DNA from: Sphingomonas sp. LaA6.9
GTDB lineage: Bacteria > Pseudomonadota > Alphaproteobacteria > Sphingomonadales > Sphingomonadaceae
NCBI RefSeq assembly: GCF_022601895.1
Contig: NZ_JAKVIO010000003.1
Coordinates: forward strand, 62,001-126,000
DNA: 64,000 bases
Direction of reading: 5' to 3'
Both the position numbers and the translations under genes were made by a program. Below are positions 36,354 to 45,305 of the stretch, piece by piece. The notes below the pieces were generated by a model. The model did not search any database, was not told the origin of the DNA, and saw only the letters and a program-made list of their open reading frames with translations. Each line of letters starts with the position of its first letter. The stretch's first letter is position 1.

Positions 36354-38830
36354 GCGTCTGCTCCTTCGAGTGTCGGGATGGGGCGGACCTCGGCCAGCGG
36401 CCGGTGCAAGAGGTCGCGCTCGACGCCTGCCGCGCGTTCGGCCCAGGGGTCGTCCTGCATGAACTGCTGGCTGTACCAGAAGCGCGCGGCGAGTTCGTCG
36501 CGCAGCGCCGCATCATCGACGATGCGTTCCTTCACATAGGCCAGCCCGACGCGCTCGATCCATGGTGCGGTGCGCTCGAGATAGCGCGCCTCCTCGCGGT
36601 AGAGCTGGACGAAGGCGGCGGCGTAATGCAGCGCCTCCTGCTCGGTGTCGACCTTCCCGAGAAGGTCGGTCGCGCGGACATGGATGCCGCCATTGCCGCC
36701 GACATGAAGCTCGTAGCCCGAGTCCACGCAGACAACGCCGAAGTCCTTGATTGTCGCCTCGGCGCAATTCCGCGGGCAACCCGATACCGCCATCTTGAAC
36801 TTGTGCGGCATCCAGCTTCCCCAGAAGCCGCGTTCGAGCTTGACGCCGAGCCCCGTCGAATCCTGCGTGCCGAAGCGGCACCATTCGGAGCCGACGCACG
36901 TCTTCACGGTCCTGAGCGCCTTGCCATAGGCATGGCCCGAGACCATGCCCGCGGCGCCCAGGTCCGCCCAGACCGCGGGCAGATCCTCCTTTTTGATCCC
37001 GAAGATGTCGAGCCGCTGTCCGCCCGTCACCTTGACCATCGGCGCGTTATATTTCTCGACGACGTCGGCGATCGCGCGCAGCTCCTGCGGGGTGGTGAGC
37101 CCGCCCCACATCCGCGGCACGACCGAATAGGTGCCATCCTTCTGGATATTGGCGTGCATCCGCTCGTTGACGAAGCGGCTCTGCTGGTCATCGACATAGT
37201 CGCCGGGCCAGGCGCAGAGCAGATAGTAATTGAGCGCGGGGCGGCATGAGGAGCAGCCATCGGGGGTGCTCCAGTGCAGTTCCTGCATCACCTGCGGGAT
37301 CGCCTTGAGCGCTTTCTCGACGATCAACTTGCGCACCTCGTCATGACCGAAGCTCGTGCACTTGCACATCGTCCTGGTTGCGCGTTCGCCCGAATAATGA
37401 TGGCCGAGCGTCACCGCGAGCAGCGTCTCGACGAGGCCCGTGCACGATCCGCACGATGCCGACGCCTTGCAGGTGCCGCGCACCGCATCGAGCGTCGTGT
37501 TGCCTGCGGCGATGCAGGCGACGACCTTGCCCTTGGAAACGCCGTTGCAGCCGCAGATTTCCGCATCGTCGGAAAGCGCCGCAACGGCCAGTTTAGGGTC
37601 CGCCGCGCCCCCTCCCTGGGCGAAAGCCTGGCCGAAGATCAGCGCATCGCGGATTTCCGCGATGTCTTCGCCCTTCTTCAGCAGATCGAAATACCAGTTG
37701 CCGTCGGCGGTATCGCCATAGAGCACCGCGCCGACGATGCGGTCGTCCTTGACGATCACGCGCTTGTAGACACCGCGCGATGCGTCGCGCAGCACAATGT
37801 CTTGGGCGCCGTCGCCGCCCGAAAAATCGCCCGCGGAGAACACGTCGAGCCCCGCGACCTTCAGCTTGGTCGACGTGACCGAACCCTTGTAGCCGCTGGG
37901 CGCAGAGGTCATCCCGTCGGCGAGTGCGCGGCACATGTCCCACAAGGGAGCGACCAGGCCATAGACCTGTCCATCATGTTCCACGCACTCGCCGACGGCG
38001 AGGATGTCGGGGTCTGAAGTGACCATATGATCATCCACATGGATGCCCCGCCCGACCGAAAGCCCTGACTCTCTTGCGAGCTTCACGTTCGGGCGGATGC
38101 CCACTGCCATCACCACCAGGCTTGCCGGGATCTCGCGTCCGTCCTTGAGCCTGATGCCCTCGACTTTCCCCTCTCCAAAGATTTCAGCCGTGTCCGCGCC
38201 GGTCAGGATCGTCTGGCCGCGCGCTTCCAGTGCCGATTTGAGAAGCCATCCCGCCGCTTCGTCGAGCTGGCGTTCCATCAGCGTCTGCATCAGGTGGATG
38301 ACGGTGACCTTCATACCGCGGAGCGATAATCCGTGCGCGGCCTCAAGCCCCAGCAGCCCGCCGCCGATCACCACGGCATCGCCGCCGCCATCGGCCGCGC
38401 GCAGCATCGCATCGACATCGTCCATGTCGCGGAAACTGACCACGCCGGGCAGGTCATGGCCCGGTACGGGGATGATGAAGGGATCCGAGCCGGTGCTGAT
38501 CAGCAGCTTGTCGAAATCGGTCACCGCGCCCGAGGCGGCGGTCACGGTCTTCGCGTCGCGGTCGATCGCGGCCACCGCATCGCCCGCCACCAGCGTGATG
38601 CCGTTGTCCTCGTACCAGGCGGTGTCATTGATGACGATGTCGTCAAAGCTCTTCTCGCCCGCGAGCAGCGGCGAAAGCATGATGCGGTTGTAATTCACAC
38701 GCGGCTCGGCGCCGAAGATCGTGATCCGGTAGCGGCCGGGATCGCGCGCAAGGATTTCCTCGACCGCGCGGCAACCGGCCATGCCGTTGCCGATCACGAC
38801 GAGATGCTCGCGCTTGATGGGGTGGGTCAT
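36350..38830 (-). CDS. nirB: NADH-dependent nitrite reductase large subunit
   Basis: The 826-residue protein has an N-terminal FAD/NAD(P)H module (VIGNGMAGCRAVEEIL, VIGGGLLGLEAAHGL) and a BFD [2Fe-2S] domain with EICGCNGVSKGKV and SCGSCTGL. The C-terminal siroheme/[4Fe-4S] domain has CVGSEWCRFG and SGCPRNCAEA. It reduces nitrite to ammonium in the cytoplasm with NirD. The four-base overlap with nirD and nine-base gap from the porin gene show a single transcript. Confidence 0.96.
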   Translation of the reverse strand: MTHPIKREHLVVIGNGMAGCRAVEEILARDPGRYRITIFGAEPRVNYNRIMLSPLLAGEKSFDDIVINDTAWYEDNGITLVAGDAVAAIDRDAKTVTAASGAVTDFDKLLISTGSDPFIIPVPGHDLPGVVSFRDMDDVDAMLRAADGGGDAVVIGGGLLGLEAAHGLSLRGMKVTVIHLMQTLMERQLDEAAGWLLKSALEARGQTILTGADTAEIFGEGKVEGIRLKDGREIPASLVVMAVGIRPNVKLARESGLSVGRGIHVDDHMVTSDPDILAVGECVEHDGQVYGLVAPLWDMCRALADGMTSAPSGYKGSVTSTKLKVAGLDVFSAGDFSGGDGAQDIVLRDASRGVYKRVIVKDDRIVGAVLYGDTADGNWYFDLLKKGEDIAEIRDALIFGQAFAQGGGAADPKLAVAALSDDAEICGCNGVSKGKVVACIAAGNTTLDAVRGTCKASASCGSCTGLVETLLAVTLGHHYSGERATRTMCKCTSFGHDEVRKLIVEKALKAIPQVMQELHWSTPDGCSSCRPALNYYLLCAWPGDYVDDQQSRFVNERMHANIQKDGTYSVVPRMWGGLTTPQELRAIADVVEKYNAPMVKVTGGQRLDIFGIKKEDLPAVWADLGAAGMVSGHAYGKALRTVKTCVGSEWCRFGTQDSTGLGVKLERGFWGSWMPHKFKMAVSGCPRNCAEATIKDFGVVCVDSGYELHVGGNGGIHVRATDLLGKVDTEQEALHYAAAFVQLYREEARYLERTAPWIERVGLAYVKERIVDDAALRDELAARFWYSQQFMQDDPWAERAAGVERDLLHRPLAEVRPIPTLEGADA

Positions 38831-38839
38831 CTCACTTCC

Positions 38840-40033
38840 TCACAGGACATAATCGAACTGGAGCCAGAGCTTGCGCGTATCGGTCGCGAAATCCTCGGCA
38901 TCGTAATCGGCATATTTGAGCAGCACGGCGAGCTTCTTCGCGGGCTTGAAGCCGATCTGCGCGTTCCATTCGGTGCCGTAATCCTGGTCGAGCCGATCGC
39001 TTTCGAACCTGTGCCAGGCGATCAGCAGCGACAGGCCCTTCAGCGAGGGGGCGGCATAGCCAGCGCTGGCATAAAGGTCGCGAATGCCGTTGGGGGGCGT
39101 GGTCAGGAACTTGTCGGCCCAGCCCTGAAACTTGTGGAGCGTGGCGAGTGGTGTCTGGAAGCTGGTGAACGCGGCCCCCTCGTCTGCACCGAGCTCCTCA
39201 TAGCCGCCGGTCAGCGTAAAGCCCTTCACGGCAATGCCCGCCTCGCCCAGCCAGTAATCGGCGGAATAGTCGTTGGGATTGTCCTGCCAGTCGGATTGAT
39301 GCGCGTAGCTGGCCAGCAGGTTGAGCTTCGCCGTCTTGCCCAGCGGGATCGCACCAGCGGCCCGCGCGCCATAGGTCTGGCTTGAGAACTGCCTTCGCCC
39401 CGCCTCGTCCTGATCGATCAGATAGCCGAAGCCGTTGATCGTCACCGGCCCCAGCTTCACCCCGGCATTGGCGAGGATGTTGTCCCCCGAAATCGACTGG
39501 ATTGCGCTGTCGACGCCGAAGATCGTCCGGTCCGACCAGGCGTAGCTGAGGTCGAGCGTGACGGGGCCAAGCGCCGAGGATTCGAGCCGCACCGCGTCGA
39601 AGGTCTGTTCGTTCTGCCTCCAGCCGACGCTGCCTACGAAGCGCTGATCGTCGAGGTTGATCCGCTGGCGGCCGAGCGTCACGACGGTCTTGGGTAGCCC
39701 GCGATACTGAATCTGAAGCCGGTTGAGCTCGACATTCTCGGGATCGGCGACCATCGGGAACTGCGTGCGCCCGTTGGTGCTGCTATTGTAATCGCCGACG
39801 ATCGCGAGCGTCGCTTCGCTTTCAGCGAGCAGTGCGAAATCGCCTTGCGTCAGTTCGAAGCCCGCGCGCATCCGCGCGGTCACCGCATCAGCCTCGCGGG
39901 CGATGCCCTGCTGGTCGACATTCTCGTAGCGCAGACGGGCATCGACGATCGGCTTGAATTCCGGGCCGGTCCCGGCCGCCGCCGGGGTAGCGATGCACCC
40001 GGCGGCGAGGAGGAGGGCGCTGGGCGCGCGCAT
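38840..40033 (-). CDS. Outer-membrane beta-barrel porin (alginate-export-like)
   Basis: The 397-residue protein has a short signal (ALLLAAGCIATPAAAG) and a beta-barrel rich in alternating hydrophobic strands, ending in LWLQFDYVL. Segments such as LGRQRINLDDQRFVGSVGWR belong to the alginate-export (AlgE-type) porin family. Its position between the nitrate transporter and nirB argues that it passes nitrate or nitrite across the outer membrane rather than alginate. The ATG overlaps the transporter stop by one base (TGATG), so it is translationally coupled. Confidence 0.85.
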   Translation of the reverse strand: MRAPSALLLAAGCIATPAAAGTGPEFKPIVDARLRYENVDQQGIAREADAVTARMRAGFELTQGDFALLAESEATLAIVGDYNSSTNGRTQFPMVADPENVELNRLQIQYRGLPKTVVTLGRQRINLDDQRFVGSVGWRQNEQTFDAVRLESSALGPVTLDLSYAWSDRTIFGVDSAIQSISGDNILANAGVKLGPVTINGFGYLIDQDEAGRRQFSSQTYGARAAGAIPLGKTAKLNLLASYAHQSDWQDNPNDYSADYWLGEAGIAVKGFTLTGGYEELGADEGAAFTSFQTPLATLHKFQGWADKFLTTPPNGIRDLYASAGYAAPSLKGLSLLIAWHRFESDRLDQDYGTEWNAQIGFKPAKKLAVLLKYADYDAEDFATDTRKLWLQFDYVL

Positions 40034-41241
40034 CAGATCCGCGCTCCTTCGAGCGTCGCGCCCCAGGTCGCGCGCCACTTCTGCTTGACCAGTGTCAGGC
40101 TGGCCAGCGCGGCGAGCGCGAGCCCCGCGAAGATCAGGAAACCCCATTGCGGACTGCCCGTGAGCTGCTTGGCGAGGCCGAGCGAGGAGGCGAGGTAAAA
40201 GCCGCCGACGCCACCCGCGAAGCCGACCAGCCCGGTCATCACGCCGATCTCGTCGCGGAAGCGCTGCGGCACGAGCTGGAACACCGCACCATTGCCCGCG
40301 CCCAGCGCCAGCATCGCGACGACGAACAACCCGAGCGCCATCGCCACCGTCGTCGGGCCGGTGCTGATCGCGGCGAGCGTGACCGCGGCGACCGCATAGA
40401 CCAGCATCAGCGTGCGTGTCCCCCCGATCCGGTCGGCGAGCGCGCCGCCCATCGGCCGGACCATCGAACCCGCGAAGACGCAGGCCGCAGTGCAATAGCC
40501 AGCGACGACCGGGGTCAGTCCGAACTGATCGGTGAAGTAGATGCTCAAGGACGCGGCGAGCCCGACGAAACCGCCGAAGGTGACGCTGTAGAAGAACATG
40601 AGCCACCAGGCGTCGGCGTGCCTGAGCGGCGCGAGATAGGCTGCAAGCGGCTTGGGCGCGGGCGCATTGGGTGCGTCCTTCGCCAGCGCCATGTAGATCA
40701 CGAAGGTGATCGCAAGCGGGATTACCGCAAGACCGAGCACCGCATTCCAGCCGAACAGCTTGGCAAGGCCGGGGGCGAAGAGCGCGGCGAGCACGGTGCC
40801 CGAATTGCCCATGCCCGCGATGCCGAGTGCGGTGCCCTGATGCTCGGCGGGATACCAGCGGCTCGCAAGCGGCAGCGCCACCGCGAAGCTCGCGCCCGCA
40901 AAGCCCAGGACGATGCCGAGCGCGATCGTGCCTTCAAAGCTGTTGACGCCGAAGCTCCACGCCGTGCTTAGCCCGGCGATCACGATCAACTGCCCGATCG
41001 CGCCGGTCATCTTGGGGCCGATCCGGTCCACGAGCAGTCCGTTGACGAGCCGCAGCACCGCGCCCGCAAGCGTCGGCACGGCGACCATGAAGCCCTTTTG
41101 CGCCGCGTTCAGGCCAAGGTCCTGCGAGATGAAGGGCGCGAGCGGCCCGAGCAGAACCCACACCATGAAGGCGAGGTCGAAATAGAGAAACGCGGCAAAC
41201 AATGTTGGTCGGTGGCCAGCGGCCCAGAATCCCTTGTTCAT
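40033..41241 (-). CDS. MFS nitrate/nitrite transporter (NarK/NasA type)
   Basis: The 402-residue twelve-helix transporter has nitrate-porter signatures GFAGASFAVALPLASRW and GIAGMGNSGTVLAALFAP. The second such motif appears as ALGAGNGAVFQLVPQRF. It imports nitrate for assimilation. I chose ATG 41241 because GGAGG is six bases upstream; the longer frame to 41376 runs back through the terminator hairpin. It is the first gene after the leader and the head of the operon transporter-porin-nirB-nirD-nasA-cobA. Confidence 0.93.
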   Translation of the reverse strand: MNKGFWAAGHRPTLFAAFLYFDLAFMVWVLLGPLAPFISQDLGLNAAQKGFMVAVPTLAGAVLRLVNGLLVDRIGPKMTGAIGQLIVIAGLSTAWSFGVNSFEGTIALGIVLGFAGASFAVALPLASRWYPAEHQGTALGIAGMGNSGTVLAALFAPGLAKLFGWNAVLGLAVIPLAITFVIYMALAKDAPNAPAPKPLAAYLAPLRHADAWWLMFFYSVTFGGFVGLAASLSIYFTDQFGLTPVVAGYCTAACVFAGSMVRPMGGALADRIGGTRTLMLVYAVAAVTLAAISTGPTTVAMALGLFVVAMLALGAGNGAVFQLVPQRFRDEIGVMTGLVGFAGGVGGFYLASSLGLAKQLTGSPQWGFLIFAGLALAALASLTLVKQKWRATWGATLEGARI

Positions 41242-41304
41242 CCCAATCCTCCGCAAGCCGATACGGGCGGCAGCGCGGTCAGGCGCGCCAGTCGTTCGGG
41301 CATG

Positions 41305-41350
41305 AAAAAAGCCGCCTCGAAGCACGGTCGTCGGGACCGGTTCGGGCGGC
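41305..41350 (-). terminator. Leader terminator of the nitrate operon
   Basis: On the minus strand GCCGCC-CGAA and an inner CGGTC pair with GACCG, TTCG and GGCGGC, followed by six T residues (41310-41305). It lies 64 bases before the transporter ATG, inside the leader, so it should attenuate the operon unless antiterminated. Confidence 0.8.
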
Positions 41351-41368
41351 GTCGTTGCCTGCTCGCGA

Positions 41369-41454
41369 GCACCCAATGGCGGGCTTCGCGAAAGGTCGCG
41401 CCCGCCATTGGGCGCTACCTGTTATTTCGTATCCGCACATCGTCGTCCGGATGT
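41369..41454 (-). promoter_or_regulatory. Leader hairpins, probable NasT (ANTAR) target
   Basis: The main hairpin (41415-41369, minus) has a 16-base stem, GCGCCCAATGGCGGGC with GCCCGCCATTGGGTGC, broken only by one G-U pair. Its tip is GCG-ACCTTT-CGC, a six-base loop beginning with A. A smaller hairpin ACATC-N8-GATGT (41454-41437) precedes it. ANTAR proteins bind paired hairpins with hexaloops bearing A1 and G4; A1 is present here but G4 is not. Confidence 0.6.
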
Positions 41455-41526
41455 AAAAAAGCTGTCACGATTCGCGCTGCAGCGCAAGATGATTTTTGCG
41501 CGGTGCAGCATATTTCTGGCGAGGCG

Positions 41527-42726
41527 TCATCCCTGCGCCAGATACTCCTCCGCCCGGTCGGGGTCGAAACGGCGTCCATCGAAGAAACGGTCGGGACCAA
41601 GGATCAGGCGGCCGCTCACCGAGGGCGCGCCCATGGGCTGCTCGATCGCGCCCTCCACCTTGGCGCTTGCCCCCGGCAGGATCGCATCGGTGCCCGCCAG
41701 CGCGGCGCGATAGATGTCGGGCCGGAAGACCGCGGCCGCGGCCTCAAACCCTTTTGAATCCAGCGTTGCATGTCCCCAGCGGACCATCTGCGAATAGAGC
41801 CACATCGCCTGGCTGCGCCACGGGAAGTTCGCGGCTTCGCGGTGAAGCACGAGGAAGTCGGCGATCGGGGTCGGCGCCTGTCCCGCGGCCAGCACCATCT
41901 GGTTGCACAATGCGTGCTCGATAAGCGCTGCGGGCTGATCGATATAGGCGTGGCGCGCAAGCAGTTCGGCAACCCCCTTGCGCTGCACGGGGTCCGAAAC
42001 CGCCTTGCCCGCGGCGTGCAGCGCGCGGATCAGCGCCGCGACCTCCTCGCCTCGCTCGTCCAGCGTCTGGCGCCGGAAGGCGAGCAGCTTCTCGACGCCA
42101 CGGCTCCAGATCCGCGCGGTTGCGGCGATGATGACGCCGACCCCGCGCTCGACCGCGACGCTGTTCCACGGCTCGCCCACGCACGATCCGTCGATTTCGC
42201 CCGATGCCAGCGCATCGGCGACGAAGGGCGGCGGCACGACCACGATCTCGACATCGGTGTCGGGGTCGCAGCCCGATGCTGAAAGCCAGTAACGCAGCAT
42301 GTAATTGTGGCTCGAGTAGCGATGGACCACCGCGAAGCGCAGCTTGCGTCCGGCGGCCGATTCCTTGCGCGCCACCCCGGCCAGCGCGCGCCCCGTCGCG
42401 GCGACATCGTCGATGCCCATATTTCCGATCAGCGCAGCGATCCGCCTGCTGACCGTCACTGCATTGCCGTTCAGCCCCAGCATGAAGGGCGCGCCCAGCG
42501 GCACCGCGGGCCGGTCGAGCCCAAGCGAGGTCGCGATCGCGAGCGGCGCGAGCAGATGCGCGGCGTCGGTCTGGCCATAGATCAGCCGGTCGCGCACCGT
42601 CGCCCAACTCGGGTCCCTGACCAGCTCGATCGCGATACCCTCGGCATTTGCGAGCCCGAATTCGTGCGCCACGATCGGCAATACCGAATCGACCAGCGGC
42701 AGGAAGCCGATCCTGAAGACACTCAT
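41527..42726 (-). CDS. nasS: Nitrate sensor NasS
   Basis: The 399-residue protein is of the NrtA/CmpA periplasmic-binding family, with FRIGFLPLVDSVLPIVA at the start and SCVGEPWNSVAVERG in the middle. It has no signal peptide, so it is cytoplasmic. That and the overlapping nasT gene identify it as NasS, which binds nitrate or nitrite and releases NasT. It overlaps nasT by four bases (ATGA). Residue-level nitrate contacts cannot be read off here. Confidence 0.9.
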   Translation of the reverse strand: MSVFRIGFLPLVDSVLPIVAHEFGLANAEGIAIELVRDPSWATVRDRLIYGQTDAAHLLAPLAIATSLGLDRPAVPLGAPFMLGLNGNAVTVSRRIAALIGNMGIDDVAATGRALAGVARKESAAGRKLRFAVVHRYSSHNYMLRYWLSASGCDPDTDVEIVVVPPPFVADALASGEIDGSCVGEPWNSVAVERGVGVIIAATARIWSRGVEKLLAFRRQTLDERGEEVAALIRALHAAGKAVSDPVQRKGVAELLARHAYIDQPAALIEHALCNQMVLAAGQAPTPIADFLVLHREAANFPWRSQAMWLYSQMVRWGHATLDSKGFEAAAAVFRPDIYRAALAGTDAILPGASAKVEGAIEQPMGAPSVSGRLILGPDRFFDGRRFDPDRAEEYLAQG

Positions 42727-43304
42727 GAATCGCCTCCCAGCAATTTGTCGGCGGTCACCAGCGCCTCGGCGATGTCCGCGATCCTGCGCCCGCTGTCCAT
42801 CGCCTGCTTGCGCAGCAACGCATAGGCTGCGGGCTCGTCGATCCCGCGTCGTTTCATCAGCAGCGTTTTTGCGCGGTCGACCGTCTTGCGCTCCGCCAGC
42901 GCGGACTGCGCCTCGGCAAGCTCGGTCTGCAGGCGCGTGAACGCCTTGAAGCGCCGCACCGCAAGTTCAAGGATGGGCTTGATCCGGTCCTTGCGCATCC
43001 CGTCGACGACATAGGCGGAAATGCCCGCATCGACCGCCTCGGCGATCGACTGTTCGTCGGACTGGTCGACGAACATCGCGATCGGACGTGCCAGCGCGCG
43101 TGACAGCGCGAAGCTCTCCTCGAGCATGTCGCGCCCCGGATTCTCCAGGTTGATGAGCACGACATCGGGCGCCAGCCCCTCGAGTCGCGCGACGAGCCCG
43201 CGCCGCTCGACAAGGATCGAAATGTCGCTGAGCCCCGCTTCGCGCAGCCCTTCCTCGATCACGGCCGCACGCGCAGGGCTTTCGTCCACGATCGCGATCT
43301 TCAG
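42723..43304 (-). CDS. nasT: ANTAR antitermination regulator NasT
   Basis: The product has a receiver-like domain (IAIVDESPARAAVIEEGLR at the start, then VVLINLENPGRDMLEES) and a C-terminal ANTAR helical domain of about 60 residues (AERKTVDRAKTLLMKRRG, then EPAAYALLRKQAMDSGRRIADIAEA). It binds leader RNA to prevent termination of nitrate assimilation genes. The only strong ribosome site, AGGAGG at 43315-43310, is five bases from CTG 43304, and that start restores the first beta strand (KIAIVDES). The conventional start GTG 43289 would delete it. I therefore propose CTG. Confidence 0.88.
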   Translation of the reverse strand: MKIAIVDESPARAAVIEEGLREAGLSDISILVERRGLVARLEGLAPDVVLINLENPGRDMLEESFALSRALARPIAMFVDQSDEQSIAEAVDAGISAYVVDGMRKDRIKPILELAVRRFKAFTRLQTELAEAQSALAERKTVDRAKTLLMKRRGIDEPAAYALLRKQAMDSGRRIADIAEALVTADKLLGGDS

Positions 43305-43309
43305 CCCGG

Positions 43310-43315
43310 CCTCCT
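43310..43315 (-). promoter_or_regulatory. Ribosome binding site that decides the nasT start
   Basis: AGGAGG (minus strand) is followed by CCGGG and then CTG AAG ATC. The next legal start, GTG, is 20 bases away, too far to use this site. Confidence 0.6.
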
Positions 43316-43402
43316 GTTGCAGCGCGGCAAAACTATGGAGCGGGAAGCCAAAGTCAATTGGTGAGACGATCGCGCGATTTCGTCCGCAATCGGCAGGTCG
43401 GT

Positions 43403-44326
43403 TTACCGTGCCGCCAGCGCCATGCCCGCACTGGCCTTCGCGCCCGCTTCGTCATATTTGAGCCAGGCGAGCGTGATCGACATGCGGCGATTGCGTGGGT
43501 CGTAGATATCCGTGGGAACGAAGGGTTCGCGGTCGGCTACGCCCTCGATCCGTGCGAAACGGTCGATCGGCACGCCATTGTCGCCCAGCGTCTGCCGCGT
43601 GGTCTCTGCGCGCGAGCTCGACAGCAGCCAGTTGTTGTCGGTGCGGCCCGATGCATAGGGAAGCGCGTCGGTGTGGCCGCGCACGATCACGTCATTGGGC
43701 ACGCCTTCGATCACGGTCGCGACCTCTCCGATCAGCTTGCGCGCGTCGGGCAGCAGTGTCGCGGTACCGAGCGAGAACATCGCGAAATCGGCCTCGTCGA
43801 CCAGGTCGATGCGCAGCCCCTCGCGCGTCTCGGTAAAGCGGACATTCTTCTGCAGCTTCGCAAGCCGGCGATCACGCTTCATCCGGTCAATCAGCGCTTG
43901 GCGCAGCATCATGAACCTTTTGCGATCGCGCATCTTCTGCTCGCCCGCGCCCTCCTTGTCGCCACCCGTCGCGTCCTTGGGGATGGTCAGGCTCTTGGAC
44001 CCCGTCTGCGCGGCCTTGTGCGGATAATTGTCCTTGGAAACGATCGAATCGCCGCCGAACGGGCCGTTGGAACCCGCACTTTTCTGCCGCATCTCGACCA
44101 GCGTCGGCGTGAAATAGTCAGCGATGCCGCGACGCTGCTTCTCGGTGGTCGCGCCGAGGATCCAGAGCAGCATGAAGAACGCCATCATCGCGGTCACGAA
44201 GTCGGCATAGGCCACCTTCCACGCGCCGCCATGATGGCCGCCATGTCCCGCCTCGACGATCTTCTTGACGATGATCGGGCGCGGCTCGGGCTCGTTCCTG
44301 CCGCGCTTTTTGGTGTCGCTCGCCAT
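43403..44326 (-). CDS. motB: Flagellar stator protein MotB
   Basis: The 307-residue protein has the MotB N-terminal segment VAYADFVTAMMAFFMLLWIL with the proton-carrying Asp42. A long charged linker follows, then a C-terminal OmpA-like peptidoglycan-binding domain with VRGHTDALPY and SRAETTRQTL. It anchors the MotA/MotB stator to the cell wall. It lies three bases after motA and shares its sigma-28 promoter. Confidence 0.93.
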   Translation of the reverse strand: MASDTKKRGRNEPEPRPIIVKKIVEAGHGGHHGGAWKVAYADFVTAMMAFFMLLWILGATTEKQRRGIADYFTPTLVEMRQKSAGSNGPFGGDSIVSKDNYPHKAAQTGSKSLTIPKDATGGDKEGAGEQKMRDRKRFMMLRQALIDRMKRDRRLAKLQKNVRFTETREGLRIDLVDEADFAMFSLGTATLLPDARKLIGEVATVIEGVPNDVIVRGHTDALPYASGRTDNNWLLSSSRAETTRQTLGDNGVPIDRFARIEGVADREPFVPTDIYDPRNRRMSITLAWLKYDEAGAKASAGMALAAR

Positions 44327-44329
44327 CGC

Positions 44330-45193
44330 TCAGCGGCCGCGCATGCCGTCGAACACATCGGCAAAGGCCGGCTGGTTCGAATGGCTGATCCCCGAACGCG
44401 CGGCCTCGATCACCAGCGGGATCGGGTGGCCGTGGAGCGAGGCGATGATCATCTGCTTGACGACGTCGTAGATCGCGGCGTCGGCCTCGATCACCTGGCG
44501 CGCGCGATTGGCGAAGGGGTTGACCATTCCGTAAGCCAGCAGCACGCCGAGAAAGGTGCCGACGAGCGCTGATCCGATCATCGCGCCCAGCACCGCGGGC
44601 GGCTTGTCGATCGAGCCCATCGTCTTCACCACGCCGAGCACCGCCGCGACGATTCCCAGCGCGGGGAGCGCGTCGCCCAGCGTCTGGAGCTGCTCGGCGG
44701 GGCGGATCGCATCGTGGTGGTGCGTCTTGATGCCGTTGTCCATCACCTCTTCGACGGCGTGCGGGTCGAGCGTGCCCGACGAGACGACGACGAGGCGCAG
44801 CGTGTCGGTGATGAGGTGGACCAGCGTCTGGTCCTTCATCAGCTTGGGATATTGCGTGAAGATCGTCGAGGCCTGCGGCTCTTCGATGTGCGGCTCGAGC
44901 GCGACGGGGCCTTCCTGGCGCAGCAGCTTCATCAGCGTCGAGATCAGCAGGATCACGTCGAGGAAATCCTGCTTCTTGTACTTCGGGCCCTTGAAGATCT
45001 TGGTGAAGCCGCCGCCGAGTTGCTTCAGCTCCTTGCCCGAATTGCCGATGATGAGCGCGCCAGCGGCGGCGCCGCCGATGATCAGCATTTCGTGGGGGAG
45101 TGCGTGCAGCACAGCACCCAGGTCGCCGCCCGTCAGCATGAAGCCGCCGAACACCATCACCAGAAGCACGACCAGGCCGATCGCAGGAAACAT
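44330..45193 (-). CDS. motA: Flagellar stator protein MotA
   Basis: The 287-residue protein has four transmembrane helices. Conserved features are MLIIGGAAAGALIIGN near the start, and LPALGIVAAVLGVVKTMGS with ALVGTFLGVLLAYGMVNPFA in the last two helices. Together with MotB it makes the proton channel that turns the flagellum. I chose ATG 45193 over TTG 45211 because GGGGG lies just upstream. A sigma-28 promoter sits 66 bases before it. Confidence 0.92.
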   Translation of the reverse strand: MFPAIGLVVLLVMVFGGFMLTGGDLGAVLHALPHEMLIIGGAAAGALIIGNSGKELKQLGGGFTKIFKGPKYKKQDFLDVILLISTLMKLLRQEGPVALEPHIEEPQASTIFTQYPKLMKDQTLVHLITDTLRLVVVSSGTLDPHAVEEVMDNGIKTHHHDAIRPAEQLQTLGDALPALGIVAAVLGVVKTMGSIDKPPAVLGAMIGSALVGTFLGVLLAYGMVNPFANRARQVIEADAAIYDVVKQMIIASLHGHPIPLVIEAARSGISHSNQPAFADVFDGMRGR

Positions 45194-45265
45194 GGACAAC
45201 CCCCGAAGCAAGCAGAAAACCGTCGTCGGAAGCTGGCCTTCGTCGGGCTTGGCCTCCTGTAACCG

Positions 45266-45291
45266 TTAACGGCTCAGGAGGCGCAGATTTA
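45266..45291 (-). promoter_or_regulatory. Sigma-28 promoter of motAB
   Basis: The minus strand reads TAAA (45291-45288), 14 bases, then GCCGTTAA (45273-45266). The FliA consensus is TAAA-N15-GCCGATAA. The same arrangement precedes flagellin. Confidence 0.6.
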
Positions 45292-45305
45292 AGCGCGAAT
45301 TTGCA

